Positions 50,622 through 59,266 of a stretch of DNA of 64,000 nucleotides are shown here, in pieces. Below the pieces are notes generated by a model that saw only the letters and a list, made by a program, of their open reading frames with translations, ran no database searches and was not told the origin of the DNA. The stretch comes from an uncultured Croceitalea sp. (GTDB lineage Bacteria; Bacteroidota; Bacteroidia; Flavobacteriales; Flavobacteriaceae), in assembly GCA_947499565.1 (NCBI GenBank), contig CANMOV010000004.1, forward strand, positions 62,001-126,000. Direction: 5' to 3'. A program made the translations under genes and the position numbers. Numbering within the stretch: position 1 is the first letter of the stretch; every line of letters starts with the position of its first letter.

Positions 50622-51440
50622 TTAAAGCTTTTTAATTTTTATGTTCTTAAACCAAATAGGACTTGCATGGTCTTGCAAAGCAATAAAGCCTGTTTTGTAT
50701 TTCCCGTAATCGGGAGCGTTGTCCCACTTTCCAGAGTTTTTCCTTTTTTTCCAATCCTCAGACCAGGGTCGAAATTCCAACAATTTAACACCATTAAGCC
50801 AATGTTCGACCTTTTCTGGGGTAAAAATAATTTTTGACGAATTCCATTCCCCGATGGGGTTTAATTTTTTTTGTGATTCATCGGCAACGTGCATGGCATA
50901 ATCCGCACCTGTTTTCTGCCAGTCCTGCAACAGTTCTGGGTGTTTGGCTCCAAACTGAGAATTATACTCGGTCAAATCATGTATTCTGGCATAGCCTTCA
51001 TCATCAATCAACTGATATTCTGGTGAAACTACGGGTGGACCATCGTATCCCTCTTTAACATGATAAAAAATACCACTGTTACCTCCTTCTGGTAATTTCC
51101 ATTCTAAATACAATTCAAAATTATCAAACTCTTCTGCAGCGTACATAATATCTTTTCCTCCTTCATAATCTTGTTCTAAACCTAATTCCGTTTTAAAGGT
51201 TAAAGTGCTATCTATTACCACCCAGCCAGGAGGTAAAGTTTTTCCATTATAACCGCGCCAACCTTCCGTACTAGCACCATCAAAAAGATAAATCCATTCG
51301 CTTTGCTTTTCTGTGTTAGCACCTATTTTAGCTACCTCTTTTTTCTCTTTTTTACAAGAAAATACTAAACTCACAATTAAAATAATATAGCTGAAAAGGC
51401 ATACTACGCTACTTATTGGTTTTCTCTTACTATTCATCAT
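50622..51440 (-). CDS. DUF1080 (3-keto-disaccharide hydrolase-like) lipoprotein
   Basis: A 272-residue lipoprotein (IVSLVFSC lipobox) with a DUF1080 domain: WIYLFDGASTEGWRGY, the concanavalin-like strand DIMYAAEEFDNFELYLEWK, and GNSGIFYHVKEG, plus HWLNGVKLLEFRPW. DUF1080 proteins include 3-keto-glycoside hydrolases that cleave oxidised disaccharides, which fits the neighbouring Gfo/Idh oxidoreductase. The two genes overlap in function as oxidation followed by cleavage; this pathway link is inference from family knowledge. Confidence 0.88.
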   Translation of the reverse strand: MMNSKRKPISSVVCLFSYIILIVSLVFSCKKEKKEVAKIGANTEKQSEWIYLFDGASTEGWRGYNGKTLPPGWVVIDSTLTFKTELGLEQDYEGGKDIMYAAEEFDNFELYLEWKLPEGGNSGIFYHVKEGYDGPPVVSPEYQLIDDEGYARIHDLTEYNSQFGAKHPELLQDWQKTGADYAMHVADESQKKLNPIGEWNSSKIIFTPEKVEHWLNGVKLLEFRPWSEDWKKRKNSGKWDNAPDYGKYKTGFIALQDHASPIWFKNIKIKKL

Positions 51441-51483
51441 TCAATAGAATTATTTCTTATATAAATTTAAGCTTGTAATTTAA

Positions 51484-51599
51484 TGTCAGTTCGAGTGAAA
51501 TTCTCAAAGAATTTTATATCGAGAACGTATTTAGCCTCGAAAATTTTGTTTCGCGATACTAATTTCACTCCAAAAGCGAGTGAAATTCACTCGAACTGA
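51484..51599. repeat. Inverted repeat element, copies 2 and 3
   Basis: TGTCAGTTCGAGTGAAATT (51484-51502) and AATTCACTCGAACTGA (51584-51599) are near-perfect inverted repeats at the ends of a 116-bp element, with TATCGAGAAC (51517-51526) and CGCGATACTA (51552-51561) inside. CACTCGAACTGA also ends copy 1 at 48526-48566. The element stands in the gap between the DUF1080 and esterase genes and has the look of a MITE-like or REP-like unit. Confidence 0.65.
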
Positions 51600-51629
51600 T
51601 AAATTTTCTTGCAAGCTACACTTGTTTAA

Positions 51630-53360
51630 TTATTTATACCTCCAACTTGTTAAGTCTGCCCCTGCAGGAGCACTTTCTGCAATCCGTTTCATAATTTTTG
51701 GAACGTACATACTATTATAGCGCATTCTAGTGATATGATTTGGTAATTCTGGATCTCCATTCCAACAGTGTTCTGCCCTATCTCCGTATAGTACTTCGCC
51801 GTCATAGTAAGGGTCCGTAGTTTGCTCTAAAAAGTCTTCCATTAAATAAACAGCGTTGTTCAAGTAATAGTTGTCCATATCTCCGCAATAGATATGTATT
51901 TTTCCCTTTAAATTATCCCCAAGTTTATCCCAATCACGCTCTAAAATATACCTTAAATCAAAATTCTCTTTCCAATATTCAGCAACCCTAGGATTAATGT
52001 CACCCGTTTTCTTATCCCATATTCGCTCTGGATATCCTTCATTGTTTTGTGGGGAGTAGGTAGCTTCCCAAATATCCCATTGCTGTCCCGACCTTGATTT
52101 TGTTCCTAAAACCAGTTCCAAGTGATTTTCGTCTTTTATCGTGGAACTTATTTGACCTAAGTAATCTCTTCTAGCTGGAACTTTTAATTTCTTATTCTCA
52201 CTTTTGTAGTAATAGGCATTCTCATCTTCATAAATATTGGTTAAACAGTAAGCCCTAAAATCTATAGGGTCTGGGCATGCGGCAAAACAACCGTTGTATT
52301 CTTTGGGGTATTTTACTTGCACTGCTAAAGCTTCCCATCCACCCGTAGAGCCGCCATATAAGAACCTGGACCAACCCTCACCCATTCCACGAAACTCTCT
52401 TTCAATATGTGGTATTAATTCATAGGTAATTGCATCTCCGTAAGGACCTTGACTGGCAGAATTAACCGCATAGGAATCATCATAATACGGTGTTGGATGC
52501 TGAATCTCAATAATTAAAAAGCGGGGAAAATCTGGCTCATTCCATCTTTTATAAAAATCGTAAGCTTCTTGTTGTTGAATAATATTATAACCTTCAACAT
52601 TAAAGCGAGAGGAAAATTCGGGTTTTGTATCAGGGTCTGGCGGTGTCGTTCTAAATCCACCAAAATCGGAAGGGAAGTGTCCTTGAAAAACCATTAGTGG
52701 GTATTTTGCCTCTGGATGTTCCTCAAAACCCTTTGGTAATAAGATATGAGCTCCTAAATACATATCCCTTCCCCAGAACTTTGAAAGCTTTTCTGATTTT
52801 ATTTTAATGTGCTTAATCCACTTGGTATCTTCTGGCTCCTCAATTGGAGGAATCACTTTATCCATTACCACTTTTAAATTTTGAATTCCATTTTTTCCAA
52901 TCGTAATCTTAAACGGCTCACTATATAAATTACCCGGTGAGCGATTCCATTGCTGCCCCTCTCCATTATCCATTGGTAATTTTACGATATGCCCCGTTTC
53001 TAAATTGAAAGTTTCATAGGTATGTAATAATGCTTGTACGTAATAATCACCTTGGGGAACAGCTGCAAGACTAGGATATGGGAATCCAAATACGGAATTA
53101 TCAAAACTGATTTCTTCGCCAGCCTTCATAGCCTCGACATCAACTCCAAAAACAAGTTGTGCATTTAAACCAGAATTTATTTGAAATCGCGGTTCTTTTT
53201 CATCGTTAGTAGAAAGCATTAATAATAGGCGACCGTCTAAAGTTTTGTCGCTTGCACTTTCCAAAAAAGAAACAGTTATACTATTACTTGTTTCTTGGGA
53301 CGTATTACAAGAATTTAAAATTGCAACAGTTAGAAATAATAGGAAAAATCGAGTTTTCAT
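51630..53360 (-). CDS. Putative esterase lipoprotein (alpha/beta hydrolase)
   Basis: A 576-residue lipoprotein (LFLTVAILNSC) with a beta-rich N-terminal part (about 1-200) and a C-terminal alpha/beta-hydrolase domain of the esterase-D/feruloyl-esterase type. The nucleophile Ser lies in RFLYGGSTGGWEALAV and the surrounding KYPLMVFQGHF and GYPERIWD fit the family; the His is likely in DRAEHCWNGDP. It probably hydrolyses ester groups or glycans in the envelope, consistent with the DUF1080 and Gfo/Idh genes downstream, though a separate promoter region (with repeats) lies between. Confidence 0.82.
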   Translation of the reverse strand: MKTRFFLLFLTVAILNSCNTSQETSNSITVSFLESASDKTLDGRLLLMLSTNDEKEPRFQINSGLNAQLVFGVDVEAMKAGEEISFDNSVFGFPYPSLAAVPQGDYYVQALLHTYETFNLETGHIVKLPMDNGEGQQWNRSPGNLYSEPFKITIGKNGIQNLKVVMDKVIPPIEEPEDTKWIKHIKIKSEKLSKFWGRDMYLGAHILLPKGFEEHPEAKYPLMVFQGHFPSDFGGFRTTPPDPDTKPEFSSRFNVEGYNIIQQQEAYDFYKRWNEPDFPRFLIIEIQHPTPYYDDSYAVNSASQGPYGDAITYELIPHIEREFRGMGEGWSRFLYGGSTGGWEALAVQVKYPKEYNGCFAACPDPIDFRAYCLTNIYEDENAYYYKSENKKLKVPARRDYLGQISSTIKDENHLELVLGTKSRSGQQWDIWEATYSPQNNEGYPERIWDKKTGDINPRVAEYWKENFDLRYILERDWDKLGDNLKGKIHIYCGDMDNYYLNNAVYLMEDFLEQTTDPYYDGEVLYGDRAEHCWNGDPELPNHITRMRYNSMYVPKIMKRIAESAPAGADLTSWRYK

Positions 53361-53433
53361 GGTTGGCTGGAATTAGTACTAAAAGATACTAATTTTTAAT
53401 CCTGTTTACACAACCAAAATAAACCCTATAATT

Positions 53434-54318
53434 TTACTTACGTGTTCTATGACGTTCCCTTGCCAACAAGGTGTTTTTAAGAAGCATAGCTATTGTCATA
53501 GGACCAACACCACCTGGAACAGGAGTAATATACGAAGCTTTCTTGCTTACATTTTTAAAATCTACATCACCAGTAATATAGTAGCCTCGTTCACGAGATT
53601 CATCCGCAACTCGAGTGATACCCACATCAATAACAACCACATCATCTTTTACCATCTCTGCCTTTAAAAAACCAGGCACACCTAAGGCAGAAATAATAAT
53701 ATCTGCTTGCGTTGTTATTTGACTAATATTTTTGGTGCGGCTATGTGTTAATGTCACTGTAGAATTTCCTGGAAACCCTTTTCTTCCCATAAGAATACTC
53801 ATAGGACGTCCAACGATATGACTTCTACCAATGACTACTGTATGTTTCCCTTGTGTCTCAACACCATAACGCTCTAAAAGCTCAAGAATACCAAAAGGTG
53901 TAGCTGGTATAAATGTACTCATATCTAAAGCCATTTTACCAAAATTGGTAGGATGAAAACCATCTACATCTTTATCTGGGTGTACTGCCATTAACACTTC
54001 TTGAGTATCTATTTGTTCTGGTAAAGGCAATTGAACAATAAAGCCGTCTATATCATCATTAGTATTAAGTTCATGAATTTTTTTCAAAAGTTCTTGCTCA
54101 GAAGTCGTACTGGGCATTTTAACCAAAGTGGATTCAAAACCAATACGTTCGCATGCCCTAACTTTGCTGCCCACATAAGTTAAACTAGCACCATCATTAC
54201 CCACAATTATTGCAGCTAAATGCGGTACTTTTTCACCATTCTCCTTCATTTTTGAAACCTCTGCTGCAATTTCATTTTTGATATCATTTGATACTTTTTT
54301 CCCGTCGAGAATTTCCAT
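53434..54318 (-). CDS. folD: FolD bifunctional methylenetetrahydrofolate dehydrogenase/cyclohydrolase
   Basis: A 294-residue enzyme. Motifs are YVGSKVRACERIGF (catalytic Lys region), FIVQLPLPEQIDTQEV, HPDKDVDGFHPTNFG, FIPATPFGILELLERYG, VVIGRSHIVGRPMS (NADP loop) and TPVPGGVGPMTIAMLLKNT. It interconverts 5,10-methylene- and 10-formyl-tetrahydrofolate. The gene follows ffh in the minus-strand direction. Confidence 0.97.
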   Translation of the reverse strand: MEILDGKKVSNDIKNEIAAEVSKMKENGEKVPHLAAIIVGNDGASLTYVGSKVRACERIGFESTLVKMPSTTSEQELLKKIHELNTNDDIDGFIVQLPLPEQIDTQEVLMAVHPDKDVDGFHPTNFGKMALDMSTFIPATPFGILELLERYGVETQGKHTVVIGRSHIVGRPMSILMGRKGFPGNSTVTLTHSRTKNISQITTQADIIISALGVPGFLKAEMVKDDVVVIDVGITRVADESRERGYYITGDVDFKNVSKKASYITPVPGGVGPMTIAMLLKNTLLARERHRTRK

Positions 54319-54344
54319 GTTTCCTTTTAACTATTTAGTGCTCT

Positions 54345-54379
54345 TGCTTACTGCTTACTGCTTACTGCTTAATGCTTAC
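54345..54379. repeat. Heptanucleotide tandem repeat, five units
   Basis: TGCTTAC is repeated five times (54345-54351, 54352-54358, 54359-54365, 54366-54372 with one change, TGCTTAA, and 54373-54379) in the short gap between the ffh stop and folD start. It could change number by slippage. Confidence 0.85.
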
Positions 54380-54383
54380 CCAA

Positions 54384-55712
54384 TCAACGCATATTCTGCA
54401 TCATTTGCATCATCTTTTTGCCACCACCGCCTTGCATCATCTTCATCATCTTACTCATTTGGTTAAACTGCTTTAAAAGCTGATTTACATCTTGTATTGT
54501 TCTTCCGCTCCCCGCAGCAATACGTTTCTTTCTGCTTGAATTTAATTTTGAAGGATTTGAACGCTCATCTGGAGTCATAGAATGAATGATTGCTTCTATG
54601 TGCTTAAACGCGTCGTCATCTATATCTAGACCTTTTAAAGCCTTCCCAGCTCCGGGTATCATACCCATAAGGTCTTTCATATTACCCATCTTCTTAATCT
54701 GCTGAATCTGGCTTAAGAAATCGTCAAAACCAAAACGGTTTTTTGCAATCTTCTTTTGAATCTTGCGTGCTTGTTCTTCATCAAACTGTTCTTGTGCACG
54801 TTCTACTAGCGATACAACATCACCCATACCAAGAATACGGTCTGCCATACGCGATGGATAGAAAACATCAATCGCTTCCATCTTCTCACCAGTACCAATA
54901 AACTTAATAGGTTTATCTACAACGGATTTAATAGATATTGCCGCACCACCTCTAGTATCACCATCTAATTTGGTTAAAATAACCCCATCAAAATTTAGAA
55001 CATCATTAAAGGCTTTTGCAGTATTGACTGCATCTTGACCTGTCATTGAATCAACAACAAATAAAGTTTCTTGAGGAGTAATAGCTTTATGAATGTTCGA
55101 AATTTCATCCATCATTTGCTCATCTACCGCCAAACGACCAGCGGTATCAATAATAACTACATTACATCCATTCTCCTTAGCATGTTTTACACCAGCTTTT
55201 GCAATGGCAACTGGGTCGTTATTATCACGGTCGGAGTATACTTCTACACCAATTTGTTCACCAACCACATGCAATTGATCTATTGCAGCTGGGCGGTATA
55301 CATCACACGCAACCAATAATGGTTTCTTGGTTTTTTTGTTTTTAAGATAATTAGCTAGTTTACCAGAGAATGTAGTTTTACCAGAACCTTGTAAACCAGA
55401 CATTAAAATAATAGATGGACTGCCTTTTAAATTGATTTCTGCCGCATCGCCACCCATTAATGTCGTTAATTCATCTTTAACGATTTTAACCATTAATTGG
55501 CCCGGCTGTAGATTGGTCAAAACATTTTGACCCATCGCCTTCTCTTTTACAACAGTTGTAAATTCTTTGGCTATTTTAAAATTGACATCGGCATCTAATA
55601 AAGCCCTACGGACTTCTTTTAGTGTTTCTGCTACATTAATCTCTGTAATTTGTCCATGTCCCTTAAGAACATGCAACGCCTTGTCTAATTTCTCGCTTAA
55701 ATTATCGAACAT
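54384..55712 (-). CDS. ffh: Signal recognition particle GTPase Ffh
   Basis: A 442-residue SRP54 homologue. The N domain (1-90) precedes the G domain: GLQGSGKTTFSGKLA (P-loop), DTAGRLAVDEQMM, TKLDGDTRGGAA, and FIGTGEKMEAIDVF. The C-terminal M domain is methionine-rich (MSKMMKMMQGGGGKKMMQMMQNMR) and contains the SRP-RNA-binding SGRTIQDVN. With 4.5S RNA (not found in this window) it targets nascent membrane proteins. Confidence 0.97.
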   Translation of the reverse strand: MFDNLSEKLDKALHVLKGHGQITEINVAETLKEVRRALLDADVNFKIAKEFTTVVKEKAMGQNVLTNLQPGQLMVKIVKDELTTLMGGDAAEINLKGSPSIILMSGLQGSGKTTFSGKLANYLKNKKTKKPLLVACDVYRPAAIDQLHVVGEQIGVEVYSDRDNNDPVAIAKAGVKHAKENGCNVVIIDTAGRLAVDEQMMDEISNIHKAITPQETLFVVDSMTGQDAVNTAKAFNDVLNFDGVILTKLDGDTRGGAAISIKSVVDKPIKFIGTGEKMEAIDVFYPSRMADRILGMGDVVSLVERAQEQFDEEQARKIQKKIAKNRFGFDDFLSQIQQIKKMGNMKDLMGMIPGAGKALKGLDIDDDAFKHIEAIIHSMTPDERSNPSKLNSSRKKRIAAGSGRTIQDVNQLLKQFNQMSKMMKMMQGGGGKKMMQMMQNMR

Positions 55713-55738
55713 GAGCTTACATCATTTTTGAAGAAGCA

Positions 55739-55746
55739 CAAATTTA
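55739..55746 (-). promoter_or_regulatory. -7 promoter element for ffh
   Basis: TAAATTTG on the minus strand (55746 to 55739) matches TAnnTTTG and lies 26 bp before the ffh ATG. Confidence 0.5.
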
Positions 55747-55800
55747 AGAATAACTGTTGGATTACTTGTAGCCAAAGTCTATGATGAATTAATCCAAAGG

Positions 55801-55832
55801 AAAAAGGACAACTTTTTCAAGTTGTCCTTTTT
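55801..55832. terminator. Perfect hairpin terminator
   Basis: AAAAAGGACAACTT (55801-55814) and AAGTTGTCCTTTTT (55819-55832) are exact reverse complements around a 4-nt loop with T-runs on both strands. It ends the minus-strand lipoprotein gene (55856-57622) before ffh. Confidence 0.85.
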
Positions 55833-55855
55833 TTAATTGATGTGGGGCAAAAAAG

Positions 55856-57622
55856 TTATACTCTTTTTTCGAATACTAAAACTTCTACGGTTCCATCTCC
55901 ACTTTCACTCATTAATTCAATTCTATCATTGGTTACTTCAACGATATTCCAGTCATCCGTTAAATCTCCGTAGATACCATCTTCATCAAAGTTTAAATAA
56001 AACTTTAACTCTTGGTCTTTATTTCTAATTACTCTCCAAAGACCTGTTAAAAATGGGTCATCATTTACAGACAATTCAACTTGGTGCATATTAGAAAAAC
56101 TAAAATCTACTCCTTCATATTCAGCTGTCATATCAACATCAGCTTCGATATATGAAGCTACATTCCACTGACCGCCTAACATAATGTTTCTAATTTCAGC
56201 TACATCACCATCGTTAGCATTATCATCACAAACACGTTGTAAGATTAATTCATAATCCGTATCATCAATTTCAAACTTCAATCTTTCGTTAGTAAGTTCA
56301 CGTAGCGGCCAATTAAAATTCACTGCTTGCTCATCACCAAAACTAATTAGAAGTGCAAGTTTCATTTCAGCATTTAAACCAACTTCCCATGTGCCTTCAG
56401 ATACTGTAATTCCATTACCTAATGTTACGACACCTTCAGCCATAAAGTTAAACTCATATCCTAAAAGCCTGTCAATTTCTTCACCCTCATTCTTCACTTT
56501 TTTGATAATCCACTCACATTCTTTTAAAATCTCTCTTAGTGTATCTGGATTATCATCTCCATCACCATCATTTTCACAAAGTTGCTTCAAGATAATTTTG
56601 TTGTTATCGTCTCCGAAAAGTTTAATTTTCCCTTCGCCAATTTCGTAAACTAACCATTGTAAATTAAAGTCTACAAGAACTTCAAACTCTAAATCTAATA
56701 CTACACCATGGTCAGACATACTGGTTTCCCAAGTTCCCGTAAGCATGTTCTGCTCTCTATCTCTTACAGTAACAGCTCCATCTTCGGTAAAGTTCATTAA
56801 ATATTCAAAGTATTGATCTGTTTGATTGGTACCATCTCTTTTTACTTCACGAACCAACCAAGGACATTCTACTAGATAAGCATCTAGTCTTTCTTTGCTG
56901 AAATCATCATCATTAAAATCATTGTCATCATCCTCATCACATTCATCCTTAGCAGCTTCTAAAGCCATTGCTAATTCAGCATTACTATTGACCATAATTT
57001 CTGTACCATCAAACTTTTTAAGTGTAATAGGAAAATCTATACTTACTAAATCGTCATCCTCAAGGCCAGCAAAAAATCTTCTAAGTTCTTTATCACTATT
57101 AATAACCACTTCTCCTGTTCTTTGCTCATTAACATCAAAAGTGAATAAGGTAATAGGGTAAACAAAATCGATACACTCAATATCATCATCATCACCTTCT
57201 GTACATTCGGCAATTAACTCACGAAGCGCTTCTTTGTTTTCAATAGTGATTTCTGTAAAGTCACCAAGTGTAATTGTAATAGGAAACAGTATTTCCAAAA
57301 TATCCTCATCATCATCAAACTCATCAAAAATTTCCTCAATTGTATGAAGGTCTTCTATAGAATCTATAGTAATCTGGATTCCAGCTACCTCAACCGTATA
57401 TGGGAAGTTTATTGCAAAACAACTTGCACCATCAACAATATTATCAAAAGAACCATCTTTAGTAGATGTATTTTTGATAAGATTCGCAGTATTAGAACTA
57501 GCCATAATGGTTGATTCATCGGTACCGCCATTTACTTCTTCAAACTCTTCTTGACAAGAGTTAAAAATCAAAGCCATGCTAAAAAGCCCGGCATACATTA
57601 AATTTTTGATTATCTTTTTCAT
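55856..57622 (-). CDS. Repeat-built acidic lipoprotein, 588 aa
   Basis: A 588-residue lipoprotein (LIFNSCQEE; lipidated Cys 23) that is strongly acidic (DDDEDI, EGDDDDIE, DEDDDNDFNDDD). It has two repeat types. Four short N-terminal copies, about residues 70-110, 111-150, 151-195 and 196-230, each carry FP(I/Y)T (INFPYTV, LFPITIT, VYPITLF, DFPITLK) followed by an ITI..E/N.AL-like end. Three C-terminal copies, about residues 246-355, 372-470 and 478-588, are lipocalin-like (ECPWLVREVKRDG; ECEWIIKKVKNEG; GQWNVASYIEA), each with (G)TWE or GLWR and a closing strand. I cannot name the family. It is divergent from the ECF-FecR-TonB genes. Confidence 0.75.
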   Translation of the reverse strand: MKKIIKNLMYAGLFSMALIFNSCQEEFEEVNGGTDESTIMASSNTANLIKNTSTKDGSFDNIVDGASCFAINFPYTVEVAGIQITIDSIEDLHTIEEIFDEFDDDEDILEILFPITITLGDFTEITIENKEALRELIAECTEGDDDDIECIDFVYPITLFTFDVNEQRTGEVVINSDKELRRFFAGLEDDDLVSIDFPITLKKFDGTEIMVNSNAELAMALEAAKDECDEDDDNDFNDDDFSKERLDAYLVECPWLVREVKRDGTNQTDQYFEYLMNFTEDGAVTVRDREQNMLTGTWETSMSDHGVVLDLEFEVLVDFNLQWLVYEIGEGKIKLFGDDNNKIILKQLCENDGDGDDNPDTLREILKECEWIIKKVKNEGEEIDRLLGYEFNFMAEGVVTLGNGITVSEGTWEVGLNAEMKLALLISFGDEQAVNFNWPLRELTNERLKFEIDDTDYELILQRVCDDNANDGDVAEIRNIMLGGQWNVASYIEADVDMTAEYEGVDFSFSNMHQVELSVNDDPFLTGLWRVIRNKDQELKFYLNFDEDGIYGDLTDDWNIVEVTNDRIELMSESGDGTVEVLVFEKRV

Positions 57623-57708
57623 AATGATTTGGATTTATTCATTGCTTATTTGGTAGTAAAACAACGCATCTTAAAAATACCCTACCTCGTTTTTAATTTT
57701 TTTTAAAA

Positions 57709-57716
57709 TATCTTTG
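57709..57716 (+). promoter_or_regulatory. -7 promoter element for the ECF sigma gene
   Basis: TATCTTTG matches TAnnTTTG perfectly and lies 25 bp before the sigma-factor ATG at 57742, suggesting that the gene is transcribed by the housekeeping sigma factor rather than by itself. Confidence 0.55.
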
Positions 57717-57741
57717 GTTTAGTCAAGCTATACCTTATTAA

Positions 57742-58242
57742 ATGAGCAATGTCTGTGAGGAGCAAATCTTCGGCTCCGTTTTTAAAGCTAATTCTAAAAC
57801 GATATTCAACTATATATATTATAAGTTTGGAAATGAAGAGAAGGCCAATGATGCTGTACAAGAGGCTTTTGTAAAGTTATGGGAGAATTGTGCCAAGGTT
57901 ACTCCAGAAAAAGCAAAGTCCTATTTATATACTGTTGCTAACAATTTATACTTAAATGTTATTAAGGCCGAAAAGGTTCGTTTAAAATATGCCGATTTGC
58001 ATTCCAATGCTATTTCCAATGAATCTCCAGAATATATTTTAGAAGAAAAGCAGTTTAAACAGAAATTGGATAATGCATTAAACGATTTGCCAGAAAATCA
58101 GCGTACCACTTTTTTATTAAATCGTATTGATGGAAAAAAATATGCCGAAATAGCTGAAATGGAAGGAGTAAGTATAAAAGCCATTGAAAAAAGAATGCAC
58201 TTGGCATTAAAGTCCTTACGAGAGAAGATTGATGGGATATAG
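57742..58242 (+). CDS. RNA polymerase ECF sigma factor
   Basis: A 166-residue sigma-70 of the ECF group. Region 2 is at the N terminus (IFNYIYYKFGNEEKANDAVQEAFVKLWENC) and region 4 at the C terminus (ALNDLPENQRTTFLLNRIDGKKYAEIAEMEGVSIKAIEKRMHLALKSLREK). It has no extra domain. It is followed by a FecR-type anti-sigma gene 112 bp later and a TonB receptor, the usual Bacteroidota surface-signalling unit. Confidence 0.93.
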   Translation: MSNVCEEQIFGSVFKANSKTIFNYIYYKFGNEEKANDAVQEAFVKLWENCAKVTPEKAKSYLYTVANNLYLNVIKAEKVRLKYADLHSNAISNESPEYILEEKQFKQKLDNALNDLPENQRTTFLLNRIDGKKYAEIAEMEGVSIKAIEKRMHLALKSLREKIDGI

Positions 58243-58354
58243 GGGTTAAAGGTTAAAGGAAATAGGCTATTAAATCCATAAGATCCAACTTTTAAACTTT
58301 TAGGAGTAGGGTTTTTTAAAAGTAGGTTGTTATAAAGATGTAAAGCATAGTGTT

Positions 58355-59266
58355 ATGCAAGAGAATTATTTAGCAAAATGGCTCAACAATGAGCTTTCGG
58401 AAACAGAGTTGTCGGAATTTAAGAAATCCGATGCGTATGCTACGTACATGAAAATTTTAAATGCTTCTAAACAATTAGAAGCTCCAAATTTTGATGCGGA
58501 TAGCGCTTACGAAAACTTTAAAAATGCACAAGACATCCAAGATGTTAAGGTAGTGCCGTTGCGCCCTTTCAAATCGTTCTTAAGAGTTGCTGCAGTTATT
58601 GTCATATTGCTTACAGGTTCTTATTTCTTTGTGAATTCACTGGATGAATCCTACAGTACACAGCTTGCAGAAAGAACGAAAGTTGTATTACCAGATAATT
58701 CTAAAATAATACTTAATGCAGATTCCAAAATTTCTTTTAGCGAAAAGAAATGGGACAAAGAAAGAAATGTAGCACTTACTGGTGAAGCTTTCTTTAAAGT
58801 TGCCAAGGGAAAAAAATTCACAGTTTCAACAGAAGCGGGTACGGTATCCGTTTTAGGAACACAATTTAATGTTGAAAATAGAGCTGATTTTTTTGAGGTT
58901 ACTTGCTATGAAGGCTTGGTAAGTGTTCTATATAAAAACAAAGAGCAGAAATTACCAGCAGGAACTTCTTTCCTAGTCGTTAATGGAAAAATTATGGATG
59001 ATACTGCCATAAAGAATGGACAACCTTCTTGGGTAAACAATGAGAGTTCTTTTAAAAGTATCCCTCTAAAATATGTGCTTGCCGAGTTTGAAAGGCAGTA
59101 CAATGTTAAGGTTAAAACAGAAAATGTTGATACTAATCAGTTATTTACTGGAACCTTTAGCAACACAGCTATAAAAATTGCGTTAGAAAGTATAAGTACC
59201 CCTTCAAAGATTAGTTATAAATTAGAAGGAGAAAACGTGCTTTTCTATGGCGAGGATACTCCGTAG
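58355..59266 (+). CDS. FecR-type anti-sigma factor
   Basis: A 303-residue membrane anti-sigma. The N-terminal part is a short helical zinc-less anti-sigma-like domain (MQENYLAKWLNNELSETELSEFKK), followed by a single helix (FLRVAAVIVILLTGSYFFV, residues 70-88) and a periplasmic FecR domain: TKVVLPDNSKIILNADSKISFSEKKW, then VALTGEAFFKVAKGKKFTVST and GTVSVLGTQFNVENR. The last ~70 residues (DUF4974-like; FKSIPLKYVLAEFERQYNVKVK and LFTGTFSNTAIKIALESI) contact the STN domain of the receptor. It overlaps the TonB receptor start by 20 bp, in keeping with coupled expression. Confidence 0.92.
   Translation: MQENYLAKWLNNELSETELSEFKKSDAYATYMKILNASKQLEAPNFDADSAYENFKNAQDIQDVKVVPLRPFKSFLRVAAVIVILLTGSYFFVNSLDESYSTQLAERTKVVLPDNSKIILNADSKISFSEKKWDKERNVALTGEAFFKVAKGKKFTVSTEAGTVSVLGTQFNVENRADFFEVTCYEGLVSVLYKNKEQKLPAGTSFLVVNGKIMDDTAIKNGQPSWVNNESSFKSIPLKYVLAEFERQYNVKVKTENVDTNQLFTGTFSNTAIKIALESISTPSKISYKLEGENVLFYGEDTP

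Noticed and set aside
54345-54379. Short repeats considered as a CRISPR array
   Set aside because: Units are 7 bp, directly adjacent, with no spacers and no cas genes nearby.
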